DNA of 64,000 nt from Dirofilaria immitis (GCA_024305405.1 JAKNDB010000087.1:6388501-6452500), one strand, 5' to 3'; numbered from the stretch's first letter, positions 50,038 through 64,000 are shown. Notes: generated by a model not told the origin, from the letters alone. Numbers and translations: made by a program.

Positions 50038-51050
50038 ACTGTTGCTGCATTCTAATACTTAACTTTGAAAAAAGCAAATAAGAAATTCTTTACTATTCCA
50101 CTTTTCTCTCATTTTCCGATTCATTTTAATTTATTATTTGAAATGACCTTAACTTTCCCTATTAGGATTGCAAAATAGTGAACTATTGCATTGATTCACT
50201 TGCAGATTGTTATTATAACAAGTGCTGTTGAAATTCAGCCATAAAATAATAATAAAAGCAACAAAATTTTCTTATGAATATAAGCAGCTAATAAACTATA
50301 AATTGATCACAGCTTTTTCAAAAACTTTTTGCACTTGTGAAATAGCGCGAACGCATCTAAAGCATATTTATTGCGCAATGAAAGTTTATAGTTATTCGAC
50401 GATAATATCGAGTACATCATAAGTTCATCTTTCTATAAGTACAAATCCCCTTTCCATCAGTGCAATTTCAGTTTATAAATTAAAAAAAAATTCCTTACTT
50501 TGTATATTTATAAATTATTTGCCTTTTCTACTCTCATCAACCAAAACGCTGTGTAAAAGTTCTTAATTTGAAAACAGCTGCATTTATCATTCTTTTCTAT
50601 TGAAAATAATGCATCGATTTTTTTTCTGCATGGAATCATAAATTTAAGTAAAACTGCTGAAGATGGAAATTTTGCTGAACTCATTGTCCTCCCAAAGCAT
50701 ATAATACTTACAAAATTGATTGCATATTTCATTCTCGAATAACTTTTCAAAGACATTTACTTAGAAATCGATGCCATTCCAGATATGGTGAAGAACTTTT
50801 ACTTCAAGTACTATAATTGAACTACTTGCGAGATTCCAAATGATAATTTGTCATAACTGCAAAAGTGTCATGACATAGAAACGAATCTTGTTAGCGATAT
50901 GGAAATAATGAACATAGAACTAAAATTTAAGAAAATAACACATAAAGACTTTCAATTTAAAATAAATTGACTAGTAACCTTAATAGTTTTGAAAAGCCAA
51001 GCTTTAAAACTTGAAGATATGGAAGTTATTCCATCAGCATTTTATCGTAT
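50038..51050. other. Intergenic region between convergent genes
   Basis: About 1 kb between the stop of the small helical protein and the stop of the K-Cl cotransporter. It presumably holds both 3' UTRs. I see nothing else in it. Confidence 0.5.
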
Positions 51051-54000
51051 TCAGGAATTAATTGTGACAACTTCCTTACCACTACCACCGATGAACAGAA
51101 TTCGTTTAAGATTCAGAGTAAGTGCATCGATATAAGATATGTAGTGGGACAATATTTTCTTCTTATTTATCGGTGGACGAGGAAGATTAAGAAGGACCAA
51201 CTGTGAATTATTCGAATTCCCCACGATAATATCATTGAAACGTTTTATTGTTTCCAAAGTTTCCTAGAAAATAATCGAAGCTAAATGAATGCCATTTCAT
51301 TTCTATAGCTTTATTTTTGGTTAGTTCTAATATAACTATGCGCTATGATGAGATAAGTTATGAGCATGACCAGATGAAACAAGATGATAAAAACGACACA
51401 TAAATAAGCTATAATTTTTTTTTTTAAACAATCATCCGTTTCGGTAAATTTCTTGAATGTATTTCATTGCTAATTTACTAATAAGTGTCCTTCGCTCGAG
51501 TAATGAAAAAAACAAATTCATGAAAATTTTCGCAACCACCTTCCAGCTTTCATCGTCAGGAAATCATTTTCTCCTTGATTGTAAGCCGAGAAACGGTCTC
51601 TTGAAAACAAAAGCGAACCATTTCTGAAAACATTATTTATTATCTTTTGAATCATTTTTCTTGATGAATTTCAGGACAAATATTAGAATTTAAAAATCTA
51701 ATGATTAATCATTTACCGGGTAAATGTTGTTTCTATTTGCGTTCCATGATTCTCATTAGCAGCATCTAAATTTACATTTAGTTTATTTAGCAGCAACGGA
51801 TTTCAAAATAATTTTTTCACTAGAAAGAAGGAGTGCAACCTCACTCACTTCACCTCAGACAAGTACAACTTTTCTAAAATGAAATAATGAAAACAAGAAT
51901 TTAATGAGTATGAAAAAATAGAGACAATTCAAGACAGTTAACGATGAGATATAGAGAATAGTAGTAATCTTATAAAAAATTTTAATAATTATACAGAAAG
52001 CGAACCTTTAACTAATTTTTTGCATTTATGGCCAATTTTCTTTTCTTTAGCGGTAATCTGGAAGCAACTAGGATTTATGAATTTGGAAAAATTTATTTAG
52101 TCACAAAAATTTTTATAATATATTTTTGCTATCAGAACAAAACTTTTCTATTTCAAAAATTCTTTCTTTGCCTGCATATAATCAAAAGCATTTATTGATA
52201 GAAAGACACATTTTATATTTAATGGTATTTTTGCAATTTCTCGCTTTAGTAATAAAAATATTATTTCAACTAGAGAACATTGAAAGCATTCTTTCAAACA
52301 AATGAAAGATATTTGAAAGTAGCTTTTCTCAGATATAAATCTAACCATTAATGCAGTAGCATTGTGAGCTTGTTCACTCAGTATTCAGGTATATCTTTTT
52401 GATTGATATTAGCATCCACTATCTAAATTTCGGGAAGTACATAATTTACTAAATGAATATCTAGAAATTAAAAATCCGGATTTTGAAACTACTGAGTAAT
52501 TGAATTGGGGAATCTTCAATTTTGTGTGATTTTTTTTTATGTCATTAAACGTAAAAAATGATCAAATAGGAAAGACTCACAAAAACTGTAGCATCGATTC
52601 GTAACATATAAATATATTTTTGAAGCATTACTTTCAATTCAATATTTTTTCTGGCATTTCGGTGATTGCAAATATTCTTAATTTGCAGCCTCGCCATACC
52701 TGAGAATTATGATTCACACGGTTTGCTCTAATCATCATTCAGTCAGCGAATTGTTTATATTCATAATGCAAAATATTTCTCAGCTTTTTTCCGAGAGATA
52801 TCACTACATACAACACTTATGATTACTGCCATAAACGACATAAAAACAAATCTGCATCAAATAGTAATACATTAAAGATAACTCCGAGATAAGGTACCTT
52901 ATGTTGTTTGAGAAGAAATGCAGTCAACATAAGCAGATCTCCGTCATGCAAAATCCACCAGATATCTATGAAACCCGTTAAACGACCACTGGAGGTTGAT
53001 GGAAATGCTGTGATACCTTTTGCCAGCATGATACATTCGTCATTTGCTACTGCTCCAATTAACTCCACTAAATTCAAAAAGTTGACATTTCCGATAACGT
53101 ATGACTACTTAACGTATGACTACTAACTAACGCACTTTGTTTATTTTTTTGTTTTAGTAAACATGCTTTCATGAACGGACTACTATCCACTCTTTCCTTT
53201 GAAGGTAACAAGTTTTTATATCACTTTCTGCAATAAATTAATAAATGAAAATATAAAGTACGGAAAAATTTCTATAAAATACAAATACCCGCAAAGATTG
53301 CATTTTCCTCCTCTCTTTCAGGCCAATTCAGTAACACAGTATTCGGTTTTAAACCACCAATACCAACACTTTGGAATAATGTGGTAAAGCATCCGTCAAT
53401 CTGGAAAGATGCATATCATGCGCTGTTTCATGGATCTATTTTCATGTAAAACATAGAAAAGTTTCATGAGACTCTAAAACAACTGAAAAAGTTTTTCTTC
53501 AAGTTCTCGACATATTTAACATTCGTTTTTTTGGATCTCCAAGAGTTAAAAAAATAAAATCGAGGATATTTATTTACTGAAATTGCAGCATAGCAATCAA
53601 AACCAAATTTTAAGGTAAAGTTATCATTTCTTTCAGTCTTTTTAAAAAATTGTGTTAATTTTTTTATTGAAAAACTATATTATAGTTTTACCTGATTTTC
53701 ATCGAAAAGTAGTGTTTTGCTGAAACCGCGCAAATGGACCTGCAACATATCTTGTCGAATTCTTTCTTTTACCTTAAAAATATATCTCTTGAACTTTGCA
53801 CTCGAAAATTAATTTTAACATCTTGTTATCGGTAATCTTGAAGATAACAACTATTAATTTCACCTCTTCAGCTTTCTGTTGATCACCATGATTACAAATT
53901 GAACCTTTCATGAGTGCCACCACAATAGCCAAACCACGGCCTGCTTTTAATTGTCCAGCCAGATTAATTAAATTAGCATATCGTCTGTCAATGACATTTT

Positions 54001-56889
54001 TAGTCCAGGTGTCGTACACCAAAACAAGCAACTGTGGCCTTAAAATGATTTTAGTGTTTCTCCAAAGTATCGCTTCTTCGAAATATTATTTCGTTTTAAT
54101 AATTAATATTATTCTATTATCTACTTCGTGACTTATTCTTTGCTCGATACTTTCCTTAATATTCTGATTATTTCTGTTATTCATATGTTTTATACCTATT
54201 TTCACATATATTACAATTTCGATTTTTAATATTTTCTCTGCCTTTCTTACCGCCAATTTTTCGGATGTGGATCTTTATCCTCAACTTTGAGCAAACTATA
54301 CTGCGCTGTTGATAGCGCCAAACCTCGTATTCCATCACCCCATTCTTTTTAGCTCTGCAATTTCTTAATTTTTTTGATAAATGATTGATTTAATTTGCAT
54401 AATCATTGTATCTCTTGATTATTATTTATTTGTTTTCTTTTCTTACTAGTCTTTACTTGTATAAGAATAAATTATCATTACCCTTTCCATTCCACATACT
54501 TATAAATAGCAAAAGTCAAAATAATTGAAAATACTGCATATTGCCAATGTGACGCAAACATTATGAAGAAACACAGAGCTGCACCAGTTAATGATAACGA
54601 CCTAGAAATAAGATAATCGTTCTCAAAATCATCCTATATATCCAAATATTAAGCAATTTCGAACCAGTCTGATAAAACAGCAGTCATAGAAGAGGATTCA
54701 ATGTAAAATTAATTAACAGTGGAAATTCATGAGATAAATTTCCAAATTTCCTTGTCACAAGTTTTTTATTAAGTTTCGTTCCAGAAGTTTCTTATATCAA
54801 ATAGTGATAAGTTGTAAATACTGTACCAGTGATAATAACGAAATCGCGGTCTCCAGTTCGGTACTTTTAACAGTGAATGAAGCGCACAAATCAAATTCAC
54901 AAATGCGTAACACATCAGGAAGAAAAAATCCAATACTTCGGCTATTTTATCTACAGCGCCAAGCAATATAGCAAATTCAGCTATGAATGCTGTTATCAGC
55001 AAGCTAAAATTAAGATAAGTCAGAAAATCAAGAAGATCAAATTTTAAAACATAAATACTAAAAACATTCATTCCATATGAATTATTCAATTTTTTGATTC
55101 AGTAATCGAAAAAAAAAACTATTTCCAACTATTAACTCTAGATATCCTCCACGCTTCTTCATTTTTTGAACAACATAAAGTCCAACATATGACTAGGAGA
55201 TTTTGAAAATCGGTTTTAATAGCTAATTACCCAAGCAACGGTTCATTAGTCCCTGTAACTTTGGAAAATGGAGCCAATGCTGGTATAACATCATCTTTAG
55301 CAATTGACTGTAATAAACGTGGTGCACCTGTAACATACCAAAACTTCCTTCTGAAGAAATAGAATATTCTCCTTATACTATGTGTTCATATAACGTATTA
55401 AAAAATTAGATCAAGATAATAAATATTTTAAGGCAAATCTGAATAGAAAATAAATTGAATTTTAGGATATTTAAATTCATTGAATTTAATTGGTTCTGGC
55501 GCTTTTTGGTCCTTGAAGGACAAAATTTTGTCTTTTTTCGTTCATGCTCCAGGTCATCCTTTACTGTACTCTAGTTGTTATGAAAAATATTTTTACAATG
55601 ATAGCATAGCAAAAACGATTTAAAAAAAGGATTGAAGAATGTCGTCATCAATTTCTTTTTAAAAATTGATAAATATCATGTTCATCATGCCATCTCGATG
55701 AATATTTGGAAGATTTTTATCTTGATAAATAATTTTCATAAATTATTATAGTGATTCTGCACTTCCTAATACTTCCTTAATCTTTTACACATAATTAATT
55801 TCTGTTATTTCATTTACTGAAGTAATGTAAAAATCTCAAACTTACTGCACAAACACTGTAAAGCAGCACCGAATGTTGATAGAAATGAACCAATGATAAC
55901 AATCCATGGTGAGGGCCAAGATAGAAGTGCTACAATCATCGAACTGTCTAAACTTTGTCCATATCTGCAGTTTATCAGTCGCTTACTGATTTACTTTATA
56001 AAAATTAATGTTTTATATCGTTCAGACTATATTTATATCCAAAATGTGTTTTCCAATTAGATAAACTACTGTTAATTTTAATGGTTTATCTAATAATTGA
56101 AAAGTGCTGTATTTTTAAATAATCTGTCTAAATAATTGTTAATTTTTTCACTGGAAGAGATACGAATCAGCAATATTAATCAAATAAGTGTGAAAATAAC
56201 TTGTCGCGTAAAACCGGTCCAGTAATTGAGGCACCGAATAACAACGCTAATGCGTAATAAATTGCAGATGTTGTTAGTGTTGCGGCTATCGTTCCACATG
56301 GAATAGACTTCTGCGGATCTTTCAAATCACCTCAAATCTTTTATATACTGTACTTTTCAATCATCATATTGTTTATACAAAAAATTTGCTTTGATATATG
56401 AATCAGAGTAAATTTCCAGATTTATTCTAGCAAGCTTTAAATGTGAAAATTTTTGGATTCAATTAATTATTTTTTTCGGATATGACCATTAAATATAATT
56501 TCTGTGCCTGCTACGAACCTGCAGTTTCAAGAAGTCTCAATAAGTGGTCTGAGAGCTAATTTAGAAGGAAGAATAAAGGATCATCAGAAATTTTTATATC
56601 ATTTTGAAGTCTACAAATTCATGAGTGTTGAAATGAGTGTTTTACTACCAAGAAGCGCAATATACTTCAATTCTAAGTAACATTTATCCAGAAAGAATAT
56701 ATAGCCGTTATTATCACCTAAAGATATTAAGCAAATTCGAAAGTCACTGCAAACCCGAAGTTTCGGTTTGAGTTATTAGGTGAAATGTTGCCATTGTAAC
56801 TCAATTTGAGTTGATTGCATGATGTTGTCGTAGCTTAACACTTTCTATATTGCAGGAACTTTCGAATTTGCTTAATATATCTTTAAATG

Positions 56890-56931
<42 letters not shown>

Positions 56932-59900
56932 GTGATATATTCTTTCTGAGACAAAAGATGGAGGATGGGGTGAGTATTAGAAGTAATTTTGAGAAAGTGA
57001 GTGAAAGAATCATCGATGAAAGAAGTATTAGCAATCGTTCCATTCTACGTTTCACCGCGAACTTTCAGCAGCTTGACTGCAGATATACTTCTGCAGCACA
57101 TAGTGCTATATACTCGCAATTGAATGTCCACAAACATGCCGAATATTGCAATCAGAAAAGAAATCTGTCAAATACATGCTCCATAAAACGTAGCGTTGCA
57201 ATTGACACTCCCATTATAGTTGGCTAAGCATTTTCTATGATGGCCAATTCTTCAACAGAGCCATCAAAACTAGATAATTTTAGATTAGATAATTTTCTAC
57301 TCAGTATGCTATCTAATTTATTAAATATCTGCCTTTTTCATTGCCAGCTGTTCTTCCAATTAACGCTTCTCAATTTTTGGATATTGATTGTCTGGAAGTG
57401 CATTTCTGGTAGATGAATCGTAATCACATTATATTATGCCTTCAGTTATCATCTTTCGTTATAGTTAAAATATCAGTATTTTATGCATATAATCATAGAA
57501 AAAACTAACCACTCATATTTGTCCCGGTCATTATGCCGGTAACAGCTGGGAAATAGATAGCAAGCAAGATAAAAAGCTCGTGCGAAAGTCTTGAGAAACT
57601 TCTAGACCAGTATCGTCAGCTGCTACACCAGGATAAGATTCGCCCGCTTCCATATACATTCGTTTCATGTTATCTACAAATAAAAGCGTAAATTTCAAAA
57701 AGCTATTTTTAGCTTGCAATTAATCCCTGGATGTATAGCGAAGTTCTAGCTTTAATGTTCTGAGATAGAAAACTTTTTCACTCAAAGTTTTTATTTTTCT
57801 TTCTTTCCTTGAAAGCTTTTTAAAAACTACAAATGTCTTTCAAACGATTCTGTTAGGAACATGAACATAGATGTTTATAAAGTGCTTTAATAAAAATTTT
57901 AATATATGCGGATAGAAATTGCGATATCTTACGAAACACAATATAGTTGAATTCGTTTGAATTTTAAATATAATTACCATAAAAAGTTTGTGCACTGATA
58001 CCAGGAAATGCATTGTTACATGTCAACGTTGATGCAGTGAAATGTGTACAAAACAGTGCCGTGGTGTTGTTACAGAAGTCGTTCGATATACTGAAAAATT
58101 ATTATCTGAGAATTCAACAAATCACAAGTCATAAAATCATCATAATAATCACAAGTATTATGATGATTAGTGATCATTGTAGAAATATGTAAGACATACT
58201 CTTCAGACTTAACACATCGGTAGCAAAGTGTAGATAGATCAGTGCCATGCGGAAAAAATATTCGTGACTGAAGAAGTTGTTCGTTCAGCATACATACACT
58301 ATAATTTGATTCTTTTTAAAATTAGGTCACATCAACTAGTAAAAAAATGAAGAGATGGCAGTATATAGAAAATACAGTATTATTGATTGGTTTTGGATTC
58401 TACGGAATAGAAGAAGTTAATGAAAGCATACTGTTGACCATTATGATGAATCATTTTTTCGATTCCGCCAGCAAAGCATGCCAATACCGAAATAATTACG
58501 ACGAACAGCGATACCTGTGGATTATGACATGAAATTCATAAACAAAATCAGAACAACTAAGCACAGATCAGTCGCCATTTTGTTATAAAAAAATATGGTC
58601 AAAATCATAAGCTTCAGAAAAAAGTATTCCTAAAATTTTGAACAAAAAATTTTTATAAAGTTTGGAAAATTGAAATCTGTTTTCGAAAAAACGAACCGGA
58701 GCAAGTAGCTGAACAAAGCGTACACCCATAGCTACTATTATCACTTCCAGGAAAAGAAGTATTGATCCGTAAATACGATAATTATGTGACATCATGCCCC
58801 ACATGCCTTGAAATTTCAATAAAAATATACTTCAAACTTTAAAAAGTCAGAAGAGATTCATTCAGATTTCTGTTGGCTATCATATTCTCAGTCAGCATTT
58901 ATAATATCTTTAAAATCGAACCCGTATCGGAGTGCACATCGCTACCACCAATAGTTAAAGACGGGAAAATGTAGAGCTGAAAAGAATTAAAAACTTGCTC
59001 AATCAAATTGAGAAGGAAAGAAGGTTTTACATGATTTTTTATTCTAAAAGGTAAAAAAAAACCTCTCAAATTTCTCAAAATTACGATTATTGATTAACAG
59101 TTGATAGGAAATCAGTAAACTAATTATATTTAGTTTAATAATACTACGAATAAAACAGGTGGAATCCTTTTCCTCTGACGATGCATAGATCTAATAAGCG
59201 ATTTGAATACGAATTATTTTTACTTCATACAATTAACATTTTATCTACGATTTCAACTAGTTTTTTAACAGCATTTTGACAACATTTAACAGCATTTATA
59301 TTACATAGCATATATGTTTTAAATTAAAACTTGTGATATTTGGAACTGAAGGCTTAGAGCAGCAGTAATTTCGATTTATTCGCTGACTGAAGTAGTACTC
59401 ATGTCTAATATTATAATGCGATAACTTTATTTTTGAGAGGGAAGGAATAATTTCATATTTTCTATTTTTAAAACTTTACCAGCATCACTTCAATTCCACC
59501 AATTATATACATCGATGATGCCACCGTATTCGCTAAGTAAAACAAAATACCCACAGCACTGCCAAATTCAGCTCCCAGATTTCTTGAAATCATAAAATAA
59601 ACTCCTCCACTCTCCACAACACCATTTGTCGCTACCGCTGATAACGAAATGCTTGTTAACAGTGTCTGTAAACTTTCAAGTAATCTAATGAAATATCATT
59701 GATTTTTCCAATATCGCAAGCATCGATATCATGAAAATAAATTGCTTCAAAATTAAGATAATTAATGCTTTATTTCCATAATTGCTGTGTATTTTCCAGA
59801 ACCGCATGAATTTACGAATTTCGTATTTTGATTACTATTTAGAAATTATGAAACCAAAACTTCAAGTAGATGCAAATTATGCTTACGCATAGGCAACAAA

Positions 59901-60374
59901 GCAGAAGTAAAATCATAGTATCTAATATGCCGGCTATTCCAACTACCCACGACAATCGTATGAACATTGTCACTCCAAGAATATGTTGAATTGTTGGTAA
60001 ATATACACCAAACATTACCCCTAGGTTGGCCTGAAATATGATATGGCATGAGGGCATTAAAATCATTGTGAGGTAATTTAAATGTGCAAAGATCGGGAAA
60101 TGTGTTTGAATTCCACGGTAATTTTGATGTCACTTTTTGGTATAATGAGAAATAAAATATACTCTAAGAGTCAAAATGCAAGAAGATGCATGTATGTAAT
60201 TACTGTAATACAAATAAAATATCTATCATTTTAGATATGAAATGATTTGTATTGAAAACAATAAGAGAATATGAACCTTTTTCATTTCACCCAAATTTCT
60301 TTCCTTTAGTCCTGATGTCGTATAAGCATTAATGAAATTTGTTTGTCCACTAAGTTCATCGTCCTCACTCACAT
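51051..60374 (-). CDS. K-Cl cotransporter (SLC12A4-7/KCC family), N-terminus not found
   Basis: Electroneutral plasma-membrane K-Cl cotransporter with twelve membrane helices. I place 21 exons from 60374-60277 down to 52699-52581, plus the last exon 51263-51051, about 950 residues visible. The first begins in phase 1, so 5' exons are missing. Landmarks are [79 protein letters not shown], and [16 protein letters not shown]. Further on are [30 protein letters not shown] and, at the C-terminus, [10 protein letters not shown] with [18 protein letters not shown]. Phases agree throughout except at three runs each lacking one base: 57571-57575, 54346-54350 and 52645-52650. The regulatory segment between 51264 and 52580 could not be modelled. 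A candidate exon lies near 52060-52013. Confidence 0.93.
53095..53124 (+). repeat. 15-bp perfect tandem duplication in a KCC intron
   Basis: TAACGTATGACTACT occurs twice in a row, 28 bases upstream of the acceptor-side exon boundary at 53067 on the minus strand. Confidence 0.9.
56890..56931. repeat. (ATA)n microsatellite in a KCC intron
   Basis: About fourteen TAA/ATA units in a row inside the 1.2-kb intron between exons 57673-57510 and 56330-56201. Confidence 0.95.
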
Positions 60375-63076
60375 CTATAAATTTGCTTTACATCAATGAA
60401 AACTTAGTTTCTCTGTTTAACAATTAATATCATGAAACAATATATCTTTGTGAAGTGCCAAAAGCTCAATTAGATTAATATTTTGAAACAATGCCAAATT
60501 GATAGTAATTTTCTCACAGACATATAATATTTATCTATGCTTGCTCTTTATTCAAAAAGCTGATACCATCGGCAGGTTTACGACATTCAAGAAACCAGTT
60601 TTTTATAGTAGAATGAAAGTAGTGATTGAAAAAACGTCTTTATTAGTTCGGAAATTCAATTTAGAATTTTTAAGTTATTAAAATTATATCCAAATCAATA
60701 ACATATTCATTGTTCAAGGATTATTGATCAAAATTTAAAAACAATTTTTTTTTCAGGCAGTATATTTATTATCAGTGATATGATTTTATTTAAATATGGC
60801 TTTGTAAAAGGCTCTGAAGTATTGCTTGATCTCCACTTATATAAGCACAATTAAATTGCTAATTCATATGGTAAGTTCACCTTTACTTGCTATTGCTGGA
60901 GCTTCTTGCAGTGATGGATGTATTTGCACTATCATTTTTCCGTTCTATCCTAAAATTAGACGCATGAAATCTTCTATTTCGTACGACTCATCATTATCAT
61001 TCACTACTAATTTTTCGCTATCTAATTATTACTTTTTATATGTCCATTTAATAAATTGAAAGTGAAAAAAATCAATGACAGGAAAAGAAAGTGTTTTTAA
61101 TTTCGCTACTGTTAAAAATGTACTATGCATCCAAACCAATAAACACATGAAATTTAAATTAAAAATCTCGAAATTAAACATATTCTGTTCTTTTGTCGTT
61201 CTTTTAAAGGTATAATTGATCTGAAATAGATACAAATTGAAATGGCGCATGATTGTTCTCACATGTAAAAAACATTTTAAATTCTGCAATGATTGAGATA
61301 TTGTGACGTCATAAAAGATATTTAGTAACTTTTAAGTTTTAAAATTTGCTCGATAGTTCTTTGCAGCATTTCATCTGACAAAAAACGTATGCATGATTTA
61401 AATGACCGAAAATCGAAATTGATATGCAATATCATTAATAAGTTGAAGAATGCAGGTGAAATAACGAAAATCATGAAATAATGTATCTGTCATGTACCCG
61501 TCAATGTTTTAATTAACATTATTATAAACAAAAATATTTGATTTTCATCATCTCATAATGGCAGTAACTTTTCAAAAGCTGGAAATTTTAATATCTTAAG
61601 AATCATGCACTAGCAATCATCAGAATTCTTTAAATTCATAAACAATGAGATGAAATTATATCTTTGATCAAGCCTATCTAGGCTAGTAAAAAGTTTAGTA
61701 CTGTATAGATATATAGGTTTAAAATATTCTTCTGTTTCTCATATTAAATATGAGAATTACGAATAAATGATTGAAATATACATAAATAAATTAGACAGCA
61801 ACAAAGTAGGAGGATTCATGCATCTATTTCGATTCAGCATGACAAATGTTAAAGCTTTTACTATCACAGAGCTGCAAAACTTTGAACTTTTGAAAATACG
61901 TAATGTCAGCAAAAGTAACGATTCTTTTCTAAAATAGTTGCACAAAGGAATTGGAAATTAATCAGTTAATCTACGGTTCCTTATTGATATAGGGAATGAT
62001 GCTTCCGATATATGCTGTAACACTTTTGAAAAACTTGTGCTGATCCAAAATCACTGTAAATAAAAGCAGCAGAGAAGTAATTAAAATGAGGGATAATTCC
62101 AATGGATTGGAACTGTTATTATAATGGATAGGATAATAATACCTGTTTCACTTAGATTAAATTTTATTTGCCATCGATCATCCAGTGCTATGCTTTTTTT
62201 TTCAATTTTTAATACATAAGCAATAAAAATAATGTTTAGATAGACTGGCGAACTATTCAGAATGCAGCGTTCAAAATTAGCGCTATTAAATGCTTTTGCA
62301 AATTCAACAATTCATCGTATTCTATTTTAATAAGAGCAATTCTTGCAGAAGTTTTCTTATTTTTTCGATGCCTCGAATAGCATAATTCAAAGACAAAGCA
62401 ATAATGAATGAAACGCAATAGACTGCTTGTATATGGATAACCGACGTATCATTTTAAAACTCCGAAAATTATGCTTCATAGAATCGTTTTCATAAGATTA
62501 AGTAGGTATTTATCATGTTTGGAAATACACTGGCGTGAAATTTCAAATCATATATTTTTCCTTTCTCATCAGCATAAAATTTCATACGAACGAAATAAAA
62601 GGGATATAATTGATATGTTTCAATGTTATAGCTGAGATTCTAAGATGATAGTTTGGAAATGAACAGCTAAGTCAAATGAGAGGAAATGAGCAAACAAGCC
62701 ACTTGCAAATCCCAGAAACAATTTAACTGAGTAACAATCTTAATGCCGCATCGGTATGAACTTTGAAATGACATCAAATATAGCATCATTACGCGTAAAG
62801 TGTGAGACTATTTTATGAATTGTTATTAAATCTCTAAACCATTCCATTTGTTTTTATTTAGTCGGTTGCTTTGTCGCCAATGCTGTTGCATTAATAACCG
62901 CGGATTTTGCATTTTTTAAACAATGCTTCCTTTTTCTGAAGATAATTTTTATTCTTAGCTGAAATGACTGTCGAAATTTAGAATTTTATATCACATATAA
63001 AATGAAATTAAACATATTTCGACAACAGCAGATAGAACAAAATGTTCAAAACCGATATCCAAAGCTCTCACTGAGT
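60375..63076. other. Region holding the KCC 5' end, otherwise empty
   Basis: About 2.7 kb between the first visible KCC exon and the stop of the NRF-6-like gene. At least one KCC exon must lie here, because the first visible exon starts in phase 1. I could not recognise it, since KCC N-termini are poorly conserved. No repeat or RNA gene seen. Confidence 0.4.
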
Positions 63077-64000
63077 TTATGAATGAGTTGTTTGCTTTTC
63101 ACTTAAAGCAATATCATCAGTATACAAGTTCAATATTGCTTCTTTTGATATCATGTCATCCCCATCATCATTATTCGCTACTCCAAATTGTACTTTCACC
63201 CGCGGTGGTTTCCGACATCGATGCTCTCTTATTTTCCTCATAACTTTATCGATTAACATAGTTTCTAATATGGATACAGGTACCTCGAAAGCTAAACTTA
63301 GGAATAAACCCGTAAAATATGCCATTGCAACAGCTATAGCAAACTGGTAGAGCTGAAAAGAAAAATTTTAAAAATTTGGACAAGATAGAATGCTTTTACC
63401 AATATGAATCATATGGAAAAACATTCACAAGTTGCTTGAAGATTATGAAACAAATCAAAATCCTTTGATATTGCGCAGTCATTATTGATCTTTTACATAA
63501 TCATCAAACAAATAGAGTCTCACTTTAGACAATACTTATCACGAAAAACTTTTATTGCGAAATATCAGCAATGTGATATTCTTTTGAGAGCAAAAAAAGT
63601 TATTAAAAAACGTACCATTTGGTAAACAGTAGTGAAATGAAAAGCATGTGGTCGACTCAAGTAATAAATTTGTAATAGAATAGGATGAATGAGATAGGCA
63701 CAAAACGTTGTACGACTTAATGGTATCCAGGCTCGCCAACCTAATATATGATTTATCGCTCCTGAAATTGGAATGGTCTTTAACAATTTCTCTCAAGATT
63801 ATCATTTTATCTATAGCATGCGTTCCCATCAAATATCAAATTTTAATGTGGCAAATCACTCGAAATTCAGAAACTGATTACCTAATGGAAAGAATATGAT
63901 ATTTAGCAGAACTAACCTCCATATCCAGTAGCGCATGCGAAAGTAATCCATGCTAAACTTAAAGCATACGCGTTACGTCCGAATAAGGCATATATAATAC
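63077..64000 (-). CDS. NRF-6-like membrane acyltransferase, 3' end (cut by window)
   Basis: Nematode-expanded acyltransferase-3 family, named after nose-resistant-to-fluoxetine NRF-6 and NDG-4 of C. elegans. These are multi-pass proteins implicated in lipid transport or modification. Exons: 64000-63917 (continues past the window), 63761-63616 and 63352-63077, with agreeing phases. The visible part reads FGRNAYALSLAWITFACATG, INHILGWRAWIPLSRTTFCA, YLIHPILLQIYYLSRPH, and FTGLFLSLAFEVPVSILE. This is the usual last three membrane helices, with the conserved pattern SR.T..AYL.HP and FE.P...LE. A cytosolic tail of about 60 polar residues ends at the stop 63079-63077. The catalytic N-terminal part is outside the window. 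Confidence 0.85.

Noticed and set aside
52908..53126. Plus-strand frame over the KCC exon
   Set aside because: It is the antisense shadow of an exon with clear SLC12 similarity.
56850..57227. Asn-rich 125-codon frame
   Set aside because: It is created by the ATA microsatellite in a KCC intron, antisense to the gene.
63153..63350. Plus-strand frame over the NRF-6-like 3' exon
   Set aside because: It is the antisense shadow of a conserved exon.
1..64000. tRNA, rRNA, CRISPR or bacterial endosymbiont DNA
   Set aside because: I found no tRNA T-arm consensus, rRNA-like block, spaced repeat array or prokaryotic gene cluster on reading both strands. A covariance-model scan was not possible.

Overview
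The window is AT-rich nuclear DNA from a nematode, most likely a filarial-type (clade III, Spirurina) worm. The genes are split into many short exons with GT...AG introns and T-rich TTTCAG-like acceptors. The protein set is metazoan: two paired-box factors, a K-Cl cotransporter, an NRF-6-type acyltransferase, METTL4, EBP2, TMEM9 and a TRM10 enzyme. The assignment to filaria is inference from composition, gene structure and the tandem Pax arrangement.

Layout from left to right. At 137-310 (-) there is a tiny ORF with a mitochondrial-type N-terminus. It lies 373 bases downstream of a mitochondrial RNase P protein 1 / TRM10 gene (684-3183, -), so the two could form an operon. The rRNA-processing factor EBP2 follows (5473-7421, +), then a decayed ZIP zinc-transporter (about 8620-10410, +), then a METTL4-type N6-adenine methyltransferase (12314-15362, +). 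A gene-poor stretch carries only the putative 3' end of an unrecognised gene (18197-18685, +). Two Pax3/7-like genes stand head to tail on the minus strand: Pax-A at 21340-27420 and Pax-B at 33927-40018. They share intron positions. A nested, exon-like ORF (24772-25009, +) lies inside Pax-A, and a small two-exon 3' end (29820-30219, +) lies between the two genes. After repeats at 40.8-41.3 kb come TMEM9 (45467-47054, -), a small charged, probably helical protein (47689-50037, +) in divergent orientation to it, the K-Cl cotransporter (51051-60374, -) and the 3' end of an NRF-6-like acyltransferase (63077-64000, -, cut by the window edge).

The most striking property is a recurrent anomaly. In at least five otherwise well-conserved genes the reading frame breaks exactly at a mononucleotide run, and one extra base in that run restores both the frame and the family alignment. 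I count nine clear or likely cases, listed in the findings. The simplest explanation is systematic homopolymer under-calling in the source assembly rather than decay of every gene. All multi-exon models were built by eye from splice signals, frame phase and family similarity. Exon ends are therefore predictions.
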